Part shown: piece after piece, positions 18,792-27,218 of the stretch
Position numbering within the stretch: position 1 is the stretch's first letter
How the letters are laid out: each line of letters opens with the position of its first letter
DNA from: DASRRB01 sp036732755
GTDB taxonomy: Bacteria; Planctomycetota; B15-G4; SIAN01
Length of the DNA stretch: 64,000 nt
Assembly: GCA_036732755.1 (NCBI GenBank)
Contig: DAINBU010000004.1
Location: 47,515 to 111,514 of the forward strand
Direction: 5' to 3'
Translations under genes and position numbers: made by a program
The notes under the pieces: model-generated
Told to the model about the DNA's origin: nothing
What the model saw: only the letters and a program-made list of their open reading frames with translations
The model's database searches: none

Positions 18792-19487
18792 ATGTCGGTC
18801 GGCGAAGGACTCCGCGTGGCGCTGGAAACCTGCTGGACGCTGATCCGCGATGCCGCGCACGGGAGCGCGCGCGCGCGCGACGACTTCGTGCGGCGCTACG
18901 GCGGCGTCCTCCACGGCTTCTTCCAGGGCCGATGGCGGAGCGGACCCTGCCGCGACGGAGTCGACGACGCGACGCAGGAGGTGTTCGTGCGCTGCTTCGA
19001 GCAGGGTGGCGTGCTCGACCGTGCCGACGACGAGCGGCCCGGCGGATTCCGGGCCTTCCTCTTCGGGGTGGCCCGCAACGTCGCGCACGAACACGAAAGT
19101 CGCGTCCAGCGCCGCTCGGGCGAGGTGACCGACTCCTGTCTCGAGGAGCTTGAGGGCGGGGATGCGAGCGCGAGCCGGCTCTTCGACCGCGGCTGGGCGC
19201 GCGACGTCATGCGCCAGGCGCGCGAGCTCCTGCACTCGCGCGCGCTCGCCGCCGGCGAACGCGCCCGCCAACGCGTCGAGCTCCTGCGGCTTCGCTTCGA
19301 AGAGGGGCTTCCGATCCGCGAGGTCGCACGCCGCTTCGGAGTCGATGCCGCCTGGGTCCACCACGAATATGCGACCGCACGGAACGAGTTCCGCGCTGCG
19401 CTCGGGGACGTCGTGACCTTCTACGTCTCCGGCTCCCCCGAACGGATCGACCAGGAGTGCGAGCAGCTCCTCGCGCTCCTCGCCTGA
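18792..19487 (+). CDS. RNA polymerase ECF-type sigma factor paired with the kinase
   Basis: A 231-residue protein. Region 2 reads ARDDFVRRYGGVLHGFF, DGVDDATQEVFVRCFEQ and GFRAFLFGVARNVAHEHESR. Region 4 reads RVELLRLRFEEGLPIREVARRFGVDAAWVHHEY, an atypical helix-turn-helix. The start at 18792 lies 4 bp after the kinase stop, so the two are co-transcribed and probably coupled. Such factors are thought to be controlled by phosphorylation by the adjacent kinase instead of by an anti-sigma factor; that is inference from family context here. Confidence 0.85.
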   Translation: MSVGEGLRVALETCWTLIRDAAHGSARARDDFVRRYGGVLHGFFQGRWRSGPCRDGVDDATQEVFVRCFEQGGVLDRADDERPGGFRAFLFGVARNVAHEHESRVQRRSGEVTDSCLEELEGGDASASRLFDRGWARDVMRQARELLHSRALAAGERARQRVELLRLRFEEGLPIREVARRFGVDAAWVHHEYATARNEFRAALGDVVTFYVSGSPERIDQECEQLLALLA

Positions 19488-19679
19488 GCGCGCGGGCTCC
19501 TGGCCGCTGCGCGCTCCGGCCGGCTGCCCGTTCGGCGCGTTCGGCTGCGGGATCGGGGTTTCCGCGAAGACCGTCACCGCGAATCCGGTCCCACGACTCA
19601 AGTACCTCCTGAGGGACGGGTGCGAGCCGCGTTCTCGGTGGCGAGAAGACCCGCGCCCGCGCTCTTGGGAGGAAGACCC

Positions 19680-20747
19680 ATGTACCTCGTCGTCCTCACC
19701 GCCGCGCTGGCGGGGCTGATCGTCGGACTGGGCGGCTGGCTCCTATTCCAGTTCCTGCGCCAGAACGGCCGGATCCTGATCCGTCTGGATGCCATCGACG
19801 AGGCGTTGCGCGACCTCTACGAGGAACTCGAGCCCCGTGACGAGGGGATGCTCCGCCCGCCCGCGCCCGCGTTCGAGCTGCCCGATCTGCACGGGGAGCC
19901 GCGACGACTCTCGCACTGGCTCGGGCGGCGCCTGCTCCTGATCTTCGTCCAATCCGATTCGCACTTCTTCGCGGAGCTCGCGCCGGAGTTGGCCGCGCTG
20001 CCGATCGACGGATCGAACGGCAGCCCCCTCCCGGTCCTCATCACCACCGGCGACTCCGCAAAGACGCGCCGCCTCGTGACGGAACATGCGATCCGTGCTC
20101 CCATCCTCGTCCAGCAACAGATGGAGGTGGCGATGGCCTTCGGCGCGCGGAGTACGCCGTCGGGCTGCCTCATCGACGAAGAGGGAGCGGTCGCGAGCAA
20201 GGTCGTTCAAGGCGGTGCCGCGATCCTCGCGCTGGCCGATGGGACCGCGCCGGGAATCGGCGAGAGCACCCGCGACGTGCGGCGGCGCCGTCGCGGTGAG
20301 CCGAAAGGGTTGCCGGCCGGGACGCTCGCTCCGGAGTTCCGACTCTCCGATCTCGATGGCCGCGAGGTGTCGCTCTCGGACCATCGCGGACGAACGGTGC
20401 TGCTGGTCTTCTCCGATCCGCATTGCGGCCCATGCGACGCGCTCCTGCCGAAGCTCGCGGAGAGCGCCCGAGCCACGCCGGGCGTGCAGGTGCTCATGGT
20501 CAGCCGCGGCGAACGGAAGGAGAACCGCAAGAAGGCGGAACGGCACGGGATCGACTTCCCGGTCCTGCTCCAGAAGAAATGGGAAGTGTCCAAGGCGTAT
20601 CAGGCGTTCGGCACTCCGACCGGTTACTTCATCGACGAGGAGGGCCGGATCGCCATGCAGGCGGGCGTCGGAGGCGAGGCGGTCCTTGAACTGTTGACAC
20701 TCGGCGGGCGATCACACTTGTCGACGCGTCTGACGTTGGTGTCCTGA
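19680..20747 (+). CDS. MauD-like membrane-anchored protein with two thioredoxin folds
   Basis: A 355-residue protein starting at ATG 19680 after GGGAGGAAG. An N-terminal membrane helix (residues 3-26) anchors it facing the periplasm. Two thioredoxin/AhpC-like domains follow: the first (about 60-195) reads SDSHFF at 92-97 where a CxxC would sit and so has lost its cysteines. The second (about 213-345) keeps a CGPC at 249-252 and the cis-Pro segment FGTPTGYFIDEEG. MauD-type proteins are needed for disulfide formation in the Cys-rich methylamine dehydrogenase small subunit. The next gene encodes a Tat-exported peptide with ten cysteines, so its likely role is oxidative folding of that peptide (inference). 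Confidence 0.8.
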   Translation: MYLVVLTAALAGLIVGLGGWLLFQFLRQNGRILIRLDAIDEALRDLYEELEPRDEGMLRPPAPAFELPDLHGEPRRLSHWLGRRLLLIFVQSDSHFFAELAPELAALPIDGSNGSPLPVLITTGDSAKTRRLVTEHAIRAPILVQQQMEVAMAFGARSTPSGCLIDEEGAVASKVVQGGAAILALADGTAPGIGESTRDVRRRRRGEPKGLPAGTLAPEFRLSDLDGREVSLSDHRGRTVLLVFSDPHCGPCDALLPKLAESARATPGVQVLMVSRGERKENRKKAERHGIDFPVLLQKKWEVSKAYQAFGTPTGYFIDEEGRIAMQAGVGGEAVLELLTLGGRSHLSTRLTLVS

Positions 20748-20776
20748 TCGAAGCAACCAACTCAAAGGAGGAGGTC

Positions 20777-21058
20777 ATGGAGAAGCCATTCGACAAACTG
20801 GCCAAATCACTGGCAGCGGGTGTCTCGCGGCGCGAAGCGATTCGCAAAGCGGCTGCGCTCGCCGCGTTCGCTTTTGCGGGATTGCTTGGCCTCGCGTCGC
20901 GCGCGCAGGCCGCCACGGGAGACTGCAGGAAGGACAAGGACTGCGCCCCGGGCTACGTGTGCTGCAATTGCCACCACTACTGCAACAACCCGTTCTTTAC
21001 GAAGCACTGCTCGCCGAAGGGTTATTGCGGTTCCGTGTGCTGCGGGGATCCGGGTTAG
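20777..21058 (+). CDS. Tat-exported Cys-rich small protein
   Basis: A 93-residue protein. ATG 20777 follows AAAGGAGGAGG. The Tat signal is SRREAIRKAAALAAFAFAGL, cleaved after ASRAQA. The mature part is only about 45 residues with ten cysteines (pattern DC, DC, VCCNC, YC, HC, YC, VCC) and many Gly, Pro and His. This suggests a disulfide-knotted peptide or metal-binding protein. The gene lies 29 bp after the MauD-like gene and is probably co-transcribed with it. It is far shorter than methylamine dehydrogenase small subunits, so it is not MauA itself. The function is unknown. Confidence 0.8.
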   Translation: MEKPFDKLAKSLAAGVSRREAIRKAAALAAFAFAGLLGLASRAQAATGDCRKDKDCAPGYVCCNCHHYCNNPFFTKHCSPKGYCGSVCCGDPG

Positions 21059-21096
21059 CGGCGTCATCGCTGCTGGCGGCGACGAAGGAGAAGGAC

Positions 21097-22860
21097 ATGC
21101 AGAACAGAAGCGACGAGCTGATCCATCCCGCGGCGGCGAGCGTGTCGCCGTGCGAGACGATTCCCAGGGTGGCCGCGGTTCGATTCGTGCGCGACGTCGC
21201 GATCGCGGCTCTCGGAGTCCTTCTGCCGACTGCCAACGCCGACGCGCAGGAGACCACGCGAGTCAGCGTTGACTCGTCGGGCGTGGAGGGGAACGACGCC
21301 AGTGGCGATGCGACCATCTCGGCGGACGGGCAGATCGTGGCGTTCGGGAGCACCGCTTCGAACCTGGTCGCCGGCGACACGAACGGAATCTCGGACATCT
21401 TCGTCCACGATCGATCGACGGGGTTCACCGAACGCGCGAGCGTCGACTCATCGGGCGCGGAGGGAAACGGCAGCAGCTACTCGCCGTCGATCTCGGCGGA
21501 TGGGCGCATCGTGGCGTTCATGAGCTACGCCAGGAATCTCGTCGCCGGCGATACGAATGGCGTCTACGACGTGTTCGTCCACGACCGATCCACGGGACTC
21601 ACCGAACGCGTCAGCGTGGACTCGTCGGGCGCGGAGGGGAACGGCGTCAGCGGCGATCCGGCGATCTCCGCGGACGGCCAAGTCGTCGTGTTCATGAGCA
21701 ACGCCTCGAACCTCGTCTCAGGCGACACGAACGGGAAGCGGGATGCCTTCGTCCACGACCGTGCCACGGGGATCACCGAACGCGTGAGCGTGGACTCGTC
21801 CGGCGCGGAGGGGAACAGGACGAGCGATTCTCCGGCGATTTCAGCGGACGGTCGGGTCGTGTCGTTCATCAGCAATTCCACGAATCTCGTCGCCGGCGAC
21901 ACGAACGTGGCTTGGGACACGTTCGTACACGACCGCGCCTCGGGGATCACCCAACGCGTCAGCGTGGACTCGTCGGGCGCGGAGGGGAATGACGCCAGCG
22001 ATTCTCCGGCGATGTCCGCGGACGGGCAGATCGTGGCGTTCCGGAGCTACGCCTCGAACCTCGTCGCCGGCGACGTGAACGGATGCCCGGACGTCTTCGT
22101 CCACGACCGCTCCACCGGGCTTACCGAACGCGTCAGCGTCGACTCGTTCGGTGCAGAGGGGAACGGCAGCAGCGGCCACTTTGTCGTTTCGCAGTTCATC
22201 ACAGCGGACGGCCGGATCGTGGCGTTCGTGAGCGACGCCACCAACCTCGTCATCGGCGATACGAACGGGTGGAGCGACGTCTTCGTGCACGACCGGTTGA
22301 CCGGGACAACCGAATGCGTCAGCGTGAGCTCGTCGCGAGAACAGGAGAACTGGCTGAGCGAGAATCCGACGATCTCGGCGGACGGACTCGTCGTGGCGTT
22401 CGACAGCAACTCTTCGAACCTCGTCGACAGCGACACCAATGGGGTTTGGGACGTCTTCGTCCACGACCTCTGCTCGACTCCCGCCTCCTGGTCCAACTAC
22501 GGAGCCGGCTTCCCCGGCACGAACGGCGTCCCGGCGTTCACGTCGCAGCAGAATCCGGTGATCGGGACGACGATCACGCTCGACCTGGCCAACTCCTACG
22601 GGAATCCGACGGTGGGCCTTCTCTTCATCGGCTTCCAACAGACGATCATCCCGACGAACTGGGGCGGCGACCTGCTCGTCCTGCCGGTGCTCACGATCCC
22701 CATCACCTTCTCCTACGGCGGCGACACCTTCACCGGCGACATTCCCGATGACCCCGCGCTCTGCGGCGTCGCCGTCGACCTCCAGGCGATCGAGTCCGAT
22801 CCTGGCGCCGCGAAGGGGGTGTCGTTCACGCCGGGTCTCGAGCTCGTGATGGGGCATTGA
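21097..22860 (+). CDS. Secreted seven-repeat beta-propeller protein
   Basis: A 587-residue protein. ATG 21097 is preceded by AAGGAGAAGG. The N-terminus has a long, weak signal segment (DVAIAALGVLLPTANADAQ). From residue 55 there are seven repeats of about 58 residues, consensus RVSVDSSGAEGN...ISADG.IVAF.S.ASNLV.GDTNG..D.FVHDR.TG.TE, matching PD40/TolB-like blades; seven units fit one closed propeller. A C-terminal module of about 130 residues (SWSNYGAGFPGTNGVPAF, with GNPTVGLLFIG) follows. The gene is 38 bp after the Cys-rich peptide and may belong to the same transcript. It may bind proteins or ligands at the surface; the ligand is unknown. Confidence 0.85.
   Translation: MQNRSDELIHPAAASVSPCETIPRVAAVRFVRDVAIAALGVLLPTANADAQETTRVSVDSSGVEGNDASGDATISADGQIVAFGSTASNLVAGDTNGISDIFVHDRSTGFTERASVDSSGAEGNGSSYSPSISADGRIVAFMSYARNLVAGDTNGVYDVFVHDRSTGLTERVSVDSSGAEGNGVSGDPAISADGQVVVFMSNASNLVSGDTNGKRDAFVHDRATGITERVSVDSSGAEGNRTSDSPAISADGRVVSFISNSTNLVAGDTNVAWDTFVHDRASGITQRVSVDSSGAEGNDASDSPAMSADGQIVAFRSYASNLVAGDVNGCPDVFVHDRSTGLTERVSVDSFGAEGNGSSGHFVVSQFITADGRIVAFVSDATNLVIGDTNGWSDVFVHDRLTGTTECVSVSSSREQENWLSENPTISADGLVVAFDSNSSNLVDSDTNGVWDVFVHDLCSTPASWSNYGAGFPGTNGVPAFTSQQNPVIGTTITLDLANSYGNPTVGLLFIGFQQTIIPTNWGGDLLVLPVLTIPITFSYGGDTFTGDIPDDPALCGVAVDLQAIESDPGAAKGVSFTPGLELVMGH
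21259..22468 (+). repeat. Seven in-gene tandem repeats of about 174 bp
   Basis: The repeats encode the seven propeller blades. Units 3-5 are the most alike; unit 6 carries a short insertion and unit 7 is the most divergent (CVSVSSSREQENW). Confidence 0.85.
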
Positions 22861-22886
22861 ACGGGCGGCGGCTCGGTCCCGCCCGC

Positions 22887-22946
22887 TCACACCGTTCCTT
22901 CTTCCGCGAACAAGTGCTCGGCGCGCGCCGTGCCCAGGTACCCCTA
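22887..22946 (-). pseudogene. Remnant of the 3' end of a haem-oxygenase-like/PqqD-like gene
   Basis: Read on the minus strand, this stretch encodes GYLGTARAEHLFAEEGTV followed by a stop, against FLVSARAEHWFAEEGTA at the end of the gene at 30141-31076. DNA similarity continues a little past the stop. Nothing upstream of the fragment survives; it abuts the LOG-gene fragment at 22947. It is the tail of a lost paralogue. Confidence 0.75.
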
Positions 22947-23204
22947 GACGAAGCGCGCCGCGTCCTCCGGCGCCGGCACGCGCGCGCTCCCGAACACGAC
23001 GATCGTCGAGATCACCCCCTGCTCGCGCATCAGCAGGTCGGGCTTCAGGAGCTCGAGCTGCAACCGGACCGGCCGCAGCTCCGGCCGCGCGAGGAACGGG
23101 ATGTCGCGCTCCGCGAGCACGAAGCTCGACGAGTCCTGCTGGGCAGTGCGGTCGGGTCGACGCGGCATGGCTCCCCCACGGGCGAAGTCGGGGCGGGGAC
23201 TCTA
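22947..23204 (-). pseudogene. Truncated duplicate of the LOG gene 5' end
   Basis: 257 of 258 bases are identical to 13827-14084. It contains the ribosome binding site, ATG 23168 and the first 74 codons of the LOG protein, then reads into TAG at 22944-22946 where the duplication ends. It lacks GGGPGIMEA and PGGFGTLDE, so it cannot be active. The near identity means a recent duplication or gene conversion, or possibly an assembly artefact. Confidence 0.9.
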
Positions 23205-23343
23205 CCGGAGCGCGCCGATTGCATTCCCGCAGACGTCATCGCAGGCGAGTCCCAGAGGGGCAGCGCGTCGGACGACCTTGGGCTCGCGCGATTCCGTGTC
23301 CGCGTTACCGTAGCGACAGCGTTGCGTCTGGATGGAGTTCGTC

Positions 23344-24900
23344 ATGAGTCGGACGAGTCGCCGCCTTGCGTTCGGATGCATGCTGGGCGTGGTCGCCGCG
23401 CTCGGCCAAGTGTCCGCGCGAGGGCAGGAGCTCATCTGGAAGAGCTTCGGAACCAACGGCAACGAGCAGCTCGGGAGCGCACTCGACGTGCTCGGTGACG
23501 TGACGGGAGACGGAGTTCCGGAAGTCATCGCCAGCGGATCCACCGACGACACGAACGGACAGTATGCGGGCAAGGTGACCGTCCTTTCGGGCGCCGATGG
23601 CTCGACCGTCTTCTCGCTCTTCGGAACGAACGCCGACGACATGTTCGGGTTCTCCCTCGCGGGAATTGGCGACATCGACGGAGACGGCTCGCCCGACTTC
23701 GTCGTGGGTGCGCCGTTCGTGACGAACAACCTCATGTCTCAGGGCGTAGTGACGGCGCATTCAGGGAAGACCGGCTCGGTCATCTACTGGGTGTTCGGTG
23801 CGAAGGCGTTCGACTGCCTTGGAATGGCATTGACGTCGATCGGCGACGTCGACGGAGATGGATTCACCGACTTCGCCGTCGGCACGTTCGCGACGCTCGC
23901 ATATGTCCTCTCGGGGAAGGACGGCGCCACCCTCTGGACGCTCTCGGCGCCGAAGTCTACGTCGCGTTTCGGCCAGTCGATGGGCGGCGGAGGAGACGTC
24001 GACGGGGACGGCGTTCCGGATGTGATCTTGGGCGACACCGACTCGAGTTTCGGAGCCGCATTCGGAGGGTCGGCATCTGTCTTCTCGGGCGCAACCGGAA
24101 ACCTGATCTTCCAGGTCGGTTCGACGACCAGGTACGCGAAGTTCGGATACGCGGTCGCGATCGTCGGCGATGTCAATGGCGACGGTGACGCGGAGTTCCT
24201 CGTCGGCGCTCCCGAAGACGACCGCGTCACGACTGACGGCGGTTATGCGGCGCTCTACTCTGGAGTCGACGGCGCTCTGATGATGTCTTTCGCCCAATCG
24301 GATCCGACGTTTCCGTGGACGCTTGGATCCGCAGTCCGTGGCGTCGGCGACGTCAATGAGGACGGGGTGGTCGACTATGTGATCGGCGCGCCTTCGTTTC
24401 CTTCCGAAACTGGCGCTTCATTCCTTTACTCGGGTCGCGACGGCTGGCCGATCTACCACTTCCAGGTCCCTTGGTGGGGGACAGGTGGCTCGATCGGGCC
24501 CGCCGCCGATTTCGATGGTGATGGGCATGTCGACTACGCCTTCGGGACTCCGTTCGAGTCCTATGGTTCGCTCATCCAAGCTGGAAGCGTGACGGTACTG
24601 AAGGGTTTCGAATTCAACGTCGACCTCGTCCCCCACCAGGCAACTTCCTACCAGGCCGTTGACGTCACCATCGCCCAAGGCGTTGCCGGCAGCCCCGACG
24701 CCCTGTTCCTGCGCGATGTGAACGGGACCCCGATGTTCACGCTCGTCCGCATGGGCGTCCTCGACGCCACGGGGCGCGACGTCACGTCGGCGTACATGCC
24801 TCTTGATCCAGGGGTCAACACCATCGACGTCCAAGCCTTCACGCTCGACGCGAACGGCCATCTCGTGTCGAGCGGGGTCGAACACTTCTCGACGTACTGA
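23344..24900 (+). CDS. Secreted FG-GAP/integrin-alpha-like beta-propeller protein
   Basis: A 518-residue protein. ATG 23344 has GGAG six bases upstream, better than the in-frame ATG at 23332. A signal peptide (LAFGCMLGVVAALGQVSA) is followed by seven FG-GAP repeats, each with a Ca-binding loop: GDVTGDGVPEV, GDIDGDGSPDF, GDVDGDGFTDF, GDVDGDGVPDV, GDVNGDGDAEF, GDVNEDGVVDY and ADFDGDGHVDY. Seven units fit one propeller. A C-terminal domain of about 100 residues has no name I know. Such proteins bind calcium and usually mediate adhesion or scaffold assembly at the surface; that role is inference here. Confidence 0.88.
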   Translation: MSRTSRRLAFGCMLGVVAALGQVSARGQELIWKSFGTNGNEQLGSALDVLGDVTGDGVPEVIASGSTDDTNGQYAGKVTVLSGADGSTVFSLFGTNADDMFGFSLAGIGDIDGDGSPDFVVGAPFVTNNLMSQGVVTAHSGKTGSVIYWVFGAKAFDCLGMALTSIGDVDGDGFTDFAVGTFATLAYVLSGKDGATLWTLSAPKSTSRFGQSMGGGGDVDGDGVPDVILGDTDSSFGAAFGGSASVFSGATGNLIFQVGSTTRYAKFGYAVAIVGDVNGDGDAEFLVGAPEDDRVTTDGGYAALYSGVDGALMMSFAQSDPTFPWTLGSAVRGVGDVNEDGVVDYVIGAPSFPSETGASFLYSGRDGWPIYHFQVPWWGTGGSIGPAADFDGDGHVDYAFGTPFESYGSLIQAGSVTVLKGFEFNVDLVPHQATSYQAVDVTIAQGVAGSPDALFLRDVNGTPMFTLVRMGVLDATGRDVTSAYMPLDPGVNTIDVQAFTLDANGHLVSSGVEHFSTY

Positions 24901-25016
24901 AGGCCGACGTACCGCGCGGCGCCGAGCACTCGATCGACATATCGCGCAGAGGCTTGGCCCGACGCCGGCGAGTCGCGAAGATCACCGCCCTCCAATCACG
25001 AGAAGGAGTGCCCGCC

Positions 25017-25907
25017 ATGGTCGCGATGCTGCTCGGGCTGCTGTTGTCCGGAATCGCGGTGCGCGCAGACGGCTGCGCCACCTGCTCGCCGACGGCACTC
25101 TGCGCGGTGCACCAGAAGGAGGAAGCCGCCGCCGTCGCGGAGCTGACTCCGAAGTTCAAGTCGAAGGATCCGGGCGACCGCCGCGGCGCGATCGCAAAGC
25201 TCGTCGCGCTCGATGCCAGGCATCCACTCTGCCCCTCGCTCGAGAGCGCGAAGCTCGTCGCCGCGACGCTCGACGACGAGAAGGTCGCCGTCCGTCTCGA
25301 AGCGGTGAAGGCGTTGCAGCGCGGCATGCATCCCGACGTCTCGGTCGGCGCGCTCGCGACGGCGCTCGAGGAGACGCGCAAGGAGCTCGCGAAGATCCCG
25401 TTCGGCAAGGGCGACTGGGGCGGCGGCGCGCCGGGCGCGAAGGAGGATCCGAAGGTCGTCGAGCGGCGCAAGGCGCGCGACGAGCTCCTCGGCCTGGCGC
25501 AGCAGATCGTGAAAGGGCTGCGGGAGCTTCCGGACGACCGCAGCGTCGCGGCCCTCGCCGATCTGCTGCCGACGCTGTCGCGTTGGAACGGCGAGCTGCT
25601 CTCCTCGACGGCCGACGCGCTCCTCGGTCTCGGCTCGCGTGACGGCGTCAGCGCCGTCGTGCAGCGGCTGAAGAGCGCGCCCGTCAACGACACCGGCGGC
25701 AAGTACGGCGGCGGGCCCGACACCACCAACAAGATGCTGCGCGACCTGCTCGCGGCGGCGGCACCGAAGAAGGGGACCGAGCCGGTCCCCGCCTGGGACG
25801 AGAAGGAGGCGCCCGACTGGGAGCACTGGCTCGCGAAGAACCAGAAGCACTTCCCGGCGAAGCTCGGCCGGTACGGGATCGAGCAACTGCGCAAGGCGAG
25901 GGGCTGA
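25017..25907 (+). CDS. Secreted HEAT-like helical repeat protein
   Basis: A 296-residue protein. ATG 25017 is preceded by AAGGAG. A short signal (AMLLGLLLSGIAVRADGC) is followed by CATCSPTALC, a small Cys cluster. The rest is helical with repeats of HEAT type, e.g. LVAATLDDEKVAVRLEAVKA and VAALADLLPTLSRWNGELL. No catalytic motif is visible. If the Cys after ADG is lipidated it would be a lipoprotein (RADGC is a weak lipobox). Probably an envelope scaffold; the function is unknown. Confidence 0.7.
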   Translation: MVAMLLGLLLSGIAVRADGCATCSPTALCAVHQKEEAAAVAELTPKFKSKDPGDRRGAIAKLVALDARHPLCPSLESAKLVAATLDDEKVAVRLEAVKALQRGMHPDVSVGALATALEETRKELAKIPFGKGDWGGGAPGAKEDPKVVERRKARDELLGLAQQIVKGLRELPDDRSVAALADLLPTLSRWNGELLSSTADALLGLGSRDGVSAVVQRLKSAPVNDTGGKYGGGPDTTNKMLRDLLAAAAPKKGTEPVPAWDEKEAPDWEHWLAKNQKHFPAKLGRYGIEQLRKARG

Positions 25908-26069
25908 CGGCGCCGCGCGGCGACGCTCGGCGGGAGCGAAGACGGATCGAGCGGGCGCTCCCAGCAACGAGTTCCAAGGTCTGGTACGGAGCGCCGGTAT
26001 GGTTCGTCGGGGAGACGCCGGTCGTCGGAAGCGGGCCCGCGCGCTGCGCAGTCGCAAAGGAGGTCGGAC

Positions 26070-26465
26070 ATGACGCTGACCCGTCGATGGCTCGCGGTCG
26101 CGGTTCCTGGCGTGGTGATGTGCGCGCTCGCTGCGAATACGGCGTGGCCGCAGGTCGAAGCGAAGCCGGGCGAGAACCGGGTCCCGGTCGCGACCGCTGA
26201 ATCCTTCGAAGGCGTGCACGTCGCCGTCTTCTGGGACGCGAAGGCGGGCGCCGCGGTGAAGAAGGTCGGCGACCGGAAGGTCAAGAGCGACGAAGAGCTC
26301 CAGCTGATCCTCACCCAGGCGCAAGCGGACTGGCAGAAGGTGAAGAAGCCCGACGTCGTCCTGGCGATCGACGCTGCCGGCGAGGTGCCGTGGCGAGATC
26401 TCGTCTCGGTCGTCGCGATGGGCAGGAAAGGCGGCTGGAAGAAGATCGAGTTCGTGACGCCCTAG
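26070..26465 (+). CDS. ExbD/TolR-like periplasmic domain protein
   Basis: A 131-residue protein. ATG 26070 follows AAGGAGGT. One N-terminal hydrophobic segment (LAVAVPGVVMCALAANTAW) is followed by a domain whose end, KPDVVLAIDAAGEVPWRDLV and KGGWKKIEFVTP, matches the ExbD/TolR periplasmic fold ('i.aD..v.y..v..v.d....aG...i.lvt'). The hydrophobic segment lacks the membrane Asp that ExbD and TolR use for proton coupling, and no ExbB/TolQ gene is nearby. It is probably a secreted relative with a structural or binding role rather than a proton-driven motor part. Confidence 0.6.
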   Translation: MTLTRRWLAVAVPGVVMCALAANTAWPQVEAKPGENRVPVATAESFEGVHVAVFWDAKAGAAVKKVGDRKVKSDEELQLILTQAQADWQKVKKPDVVLAIDAAGEVPWRDLVSVVAMGRKGGWKKIEFVTP

Positions 26466-26635
26466 CCGTCCGCAACGCCCCGCCTCCGGGGGGGGCCGGC
26501 GCGCAAGTGAAGATCCGCGTCCCTCGTATGAGCAAGGGATTGCGAGGTATGGACGTCGCCGTACCATTCCGGCCCGAACCAAGACTGTCGTCTTGGCGAT
26601 CCAGTCCTATTTCGCCCTGGAAGAAGGAGACGAAC

Positions 26636-27097
26636 ATGCTCATGAAGTCGCTTCGCTTCTTGCTGCCTTCAGGCGCGGCCGCCACGGCCATCCTCTCGAT
26701 GGCCGCTGCGTCACCCGCCAACGTGGCGCCGGCGGCCTCGGTGACGTTGACGGACACTTTCGGGTACGTCTGGGCTCTCACGATCGACGAGCAGACCGCC
26801 GAGGGCTGGTTCCTGGGTGGCACCTGCACGACGACGTTCGACTCGCGCAATGGCAACGGCCTGCTGCTCCTGTCGAACGGAGCCATCAACCTCCTGGCGG
26901 ATGGCGGCTCCACCGCGATTCCGTTCGCCTACAGCCTGAAGTTCAAGAGCGGCACGGGAGACGGCATCTGGACCAATCAGACCGGTCCCGCTTCGTTCCA
27001 CGGAACCGTCTCGGCCACGGTGACGGGTCCGAATCCGCCGCCCCCGCCCACCCTCCCGGACAATGCGATCCGTCCGGGCGCCCTCGACGTCGAATAA
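26636..27097 (+). CDS. Small secreted hypothetical protein
   Basis: A 153-residue protein. ATG 26636 has AAGGAGA five bases upstream. The signal peptide is KSLRFLLPSGAAATAILSMA. The mature domain is beta-rich (DTFGYVWALTIDEQTAEGWF, then GTCTTTFDSRNGNGLLLLS) and ends in a PPPPP stretch and a short acidic tail. The composition and length resemble the small secreted proteins at 14311 and 34692. A strong hairpin follows. The function is unknown. Confidence 0.72.
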   Translation: MLMKSLRFLLPSGAAATAILSMAAASPANVAPAASVTLTDTFGYVWALTIDEQTAEGWFLGGTCTTTFDSRNGNGLLLLSNGAINLLADGGSTAIPFAYSLKFKSGTGDGIWTNQTGPASFHGTVSATVTGPNPPPPPTLPDNAIRPGALDVE

Positions 27098-27131
27098 TCG
27101 GCGACGCCGGGACGACTCGATCGAGTTCGTG

Positions 27132-27163
27132 CTCCCCTTCTCCGGATGGCCGGAGGAGGGGAG
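27132..27163 (+). terminator. Rho-independent terminator, possibly bidirectional
   Basis: A 14-bp stem (CTCCCCTTCTCCGG with its complement, one G-T pair) closes a four-base loop, then TCTTGTTTCG. It lies between the convergent genes ending at 27097 and 27219. Confidence 0.8.
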
Positions 27164-27218
27164 TCTTGTTTCGAGCCGACCCCGCGAGCCGCCCGAACGA
27201 CGCGGTCTTCCCGCTGGC

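Larger units (their letters stand above)
22861..23343. other. Intergenic stretch made of gene remnants
   Basis: The stretch holds a weak GGGCGG/CCGCCC hairpin at 22863-22884, the two pseudogene fragments, and about 140 bp that should contain the promoter of the FG-GAP gene. I see no intact gene in it. Confidence 0.7.

Noticed and set aside
20777..21058. Methylamine dehydrogenase small subunit (MauA)
   Set aside because: The mature part is far too short and there is no large subunit, MauE or cytochrome gene nearby.
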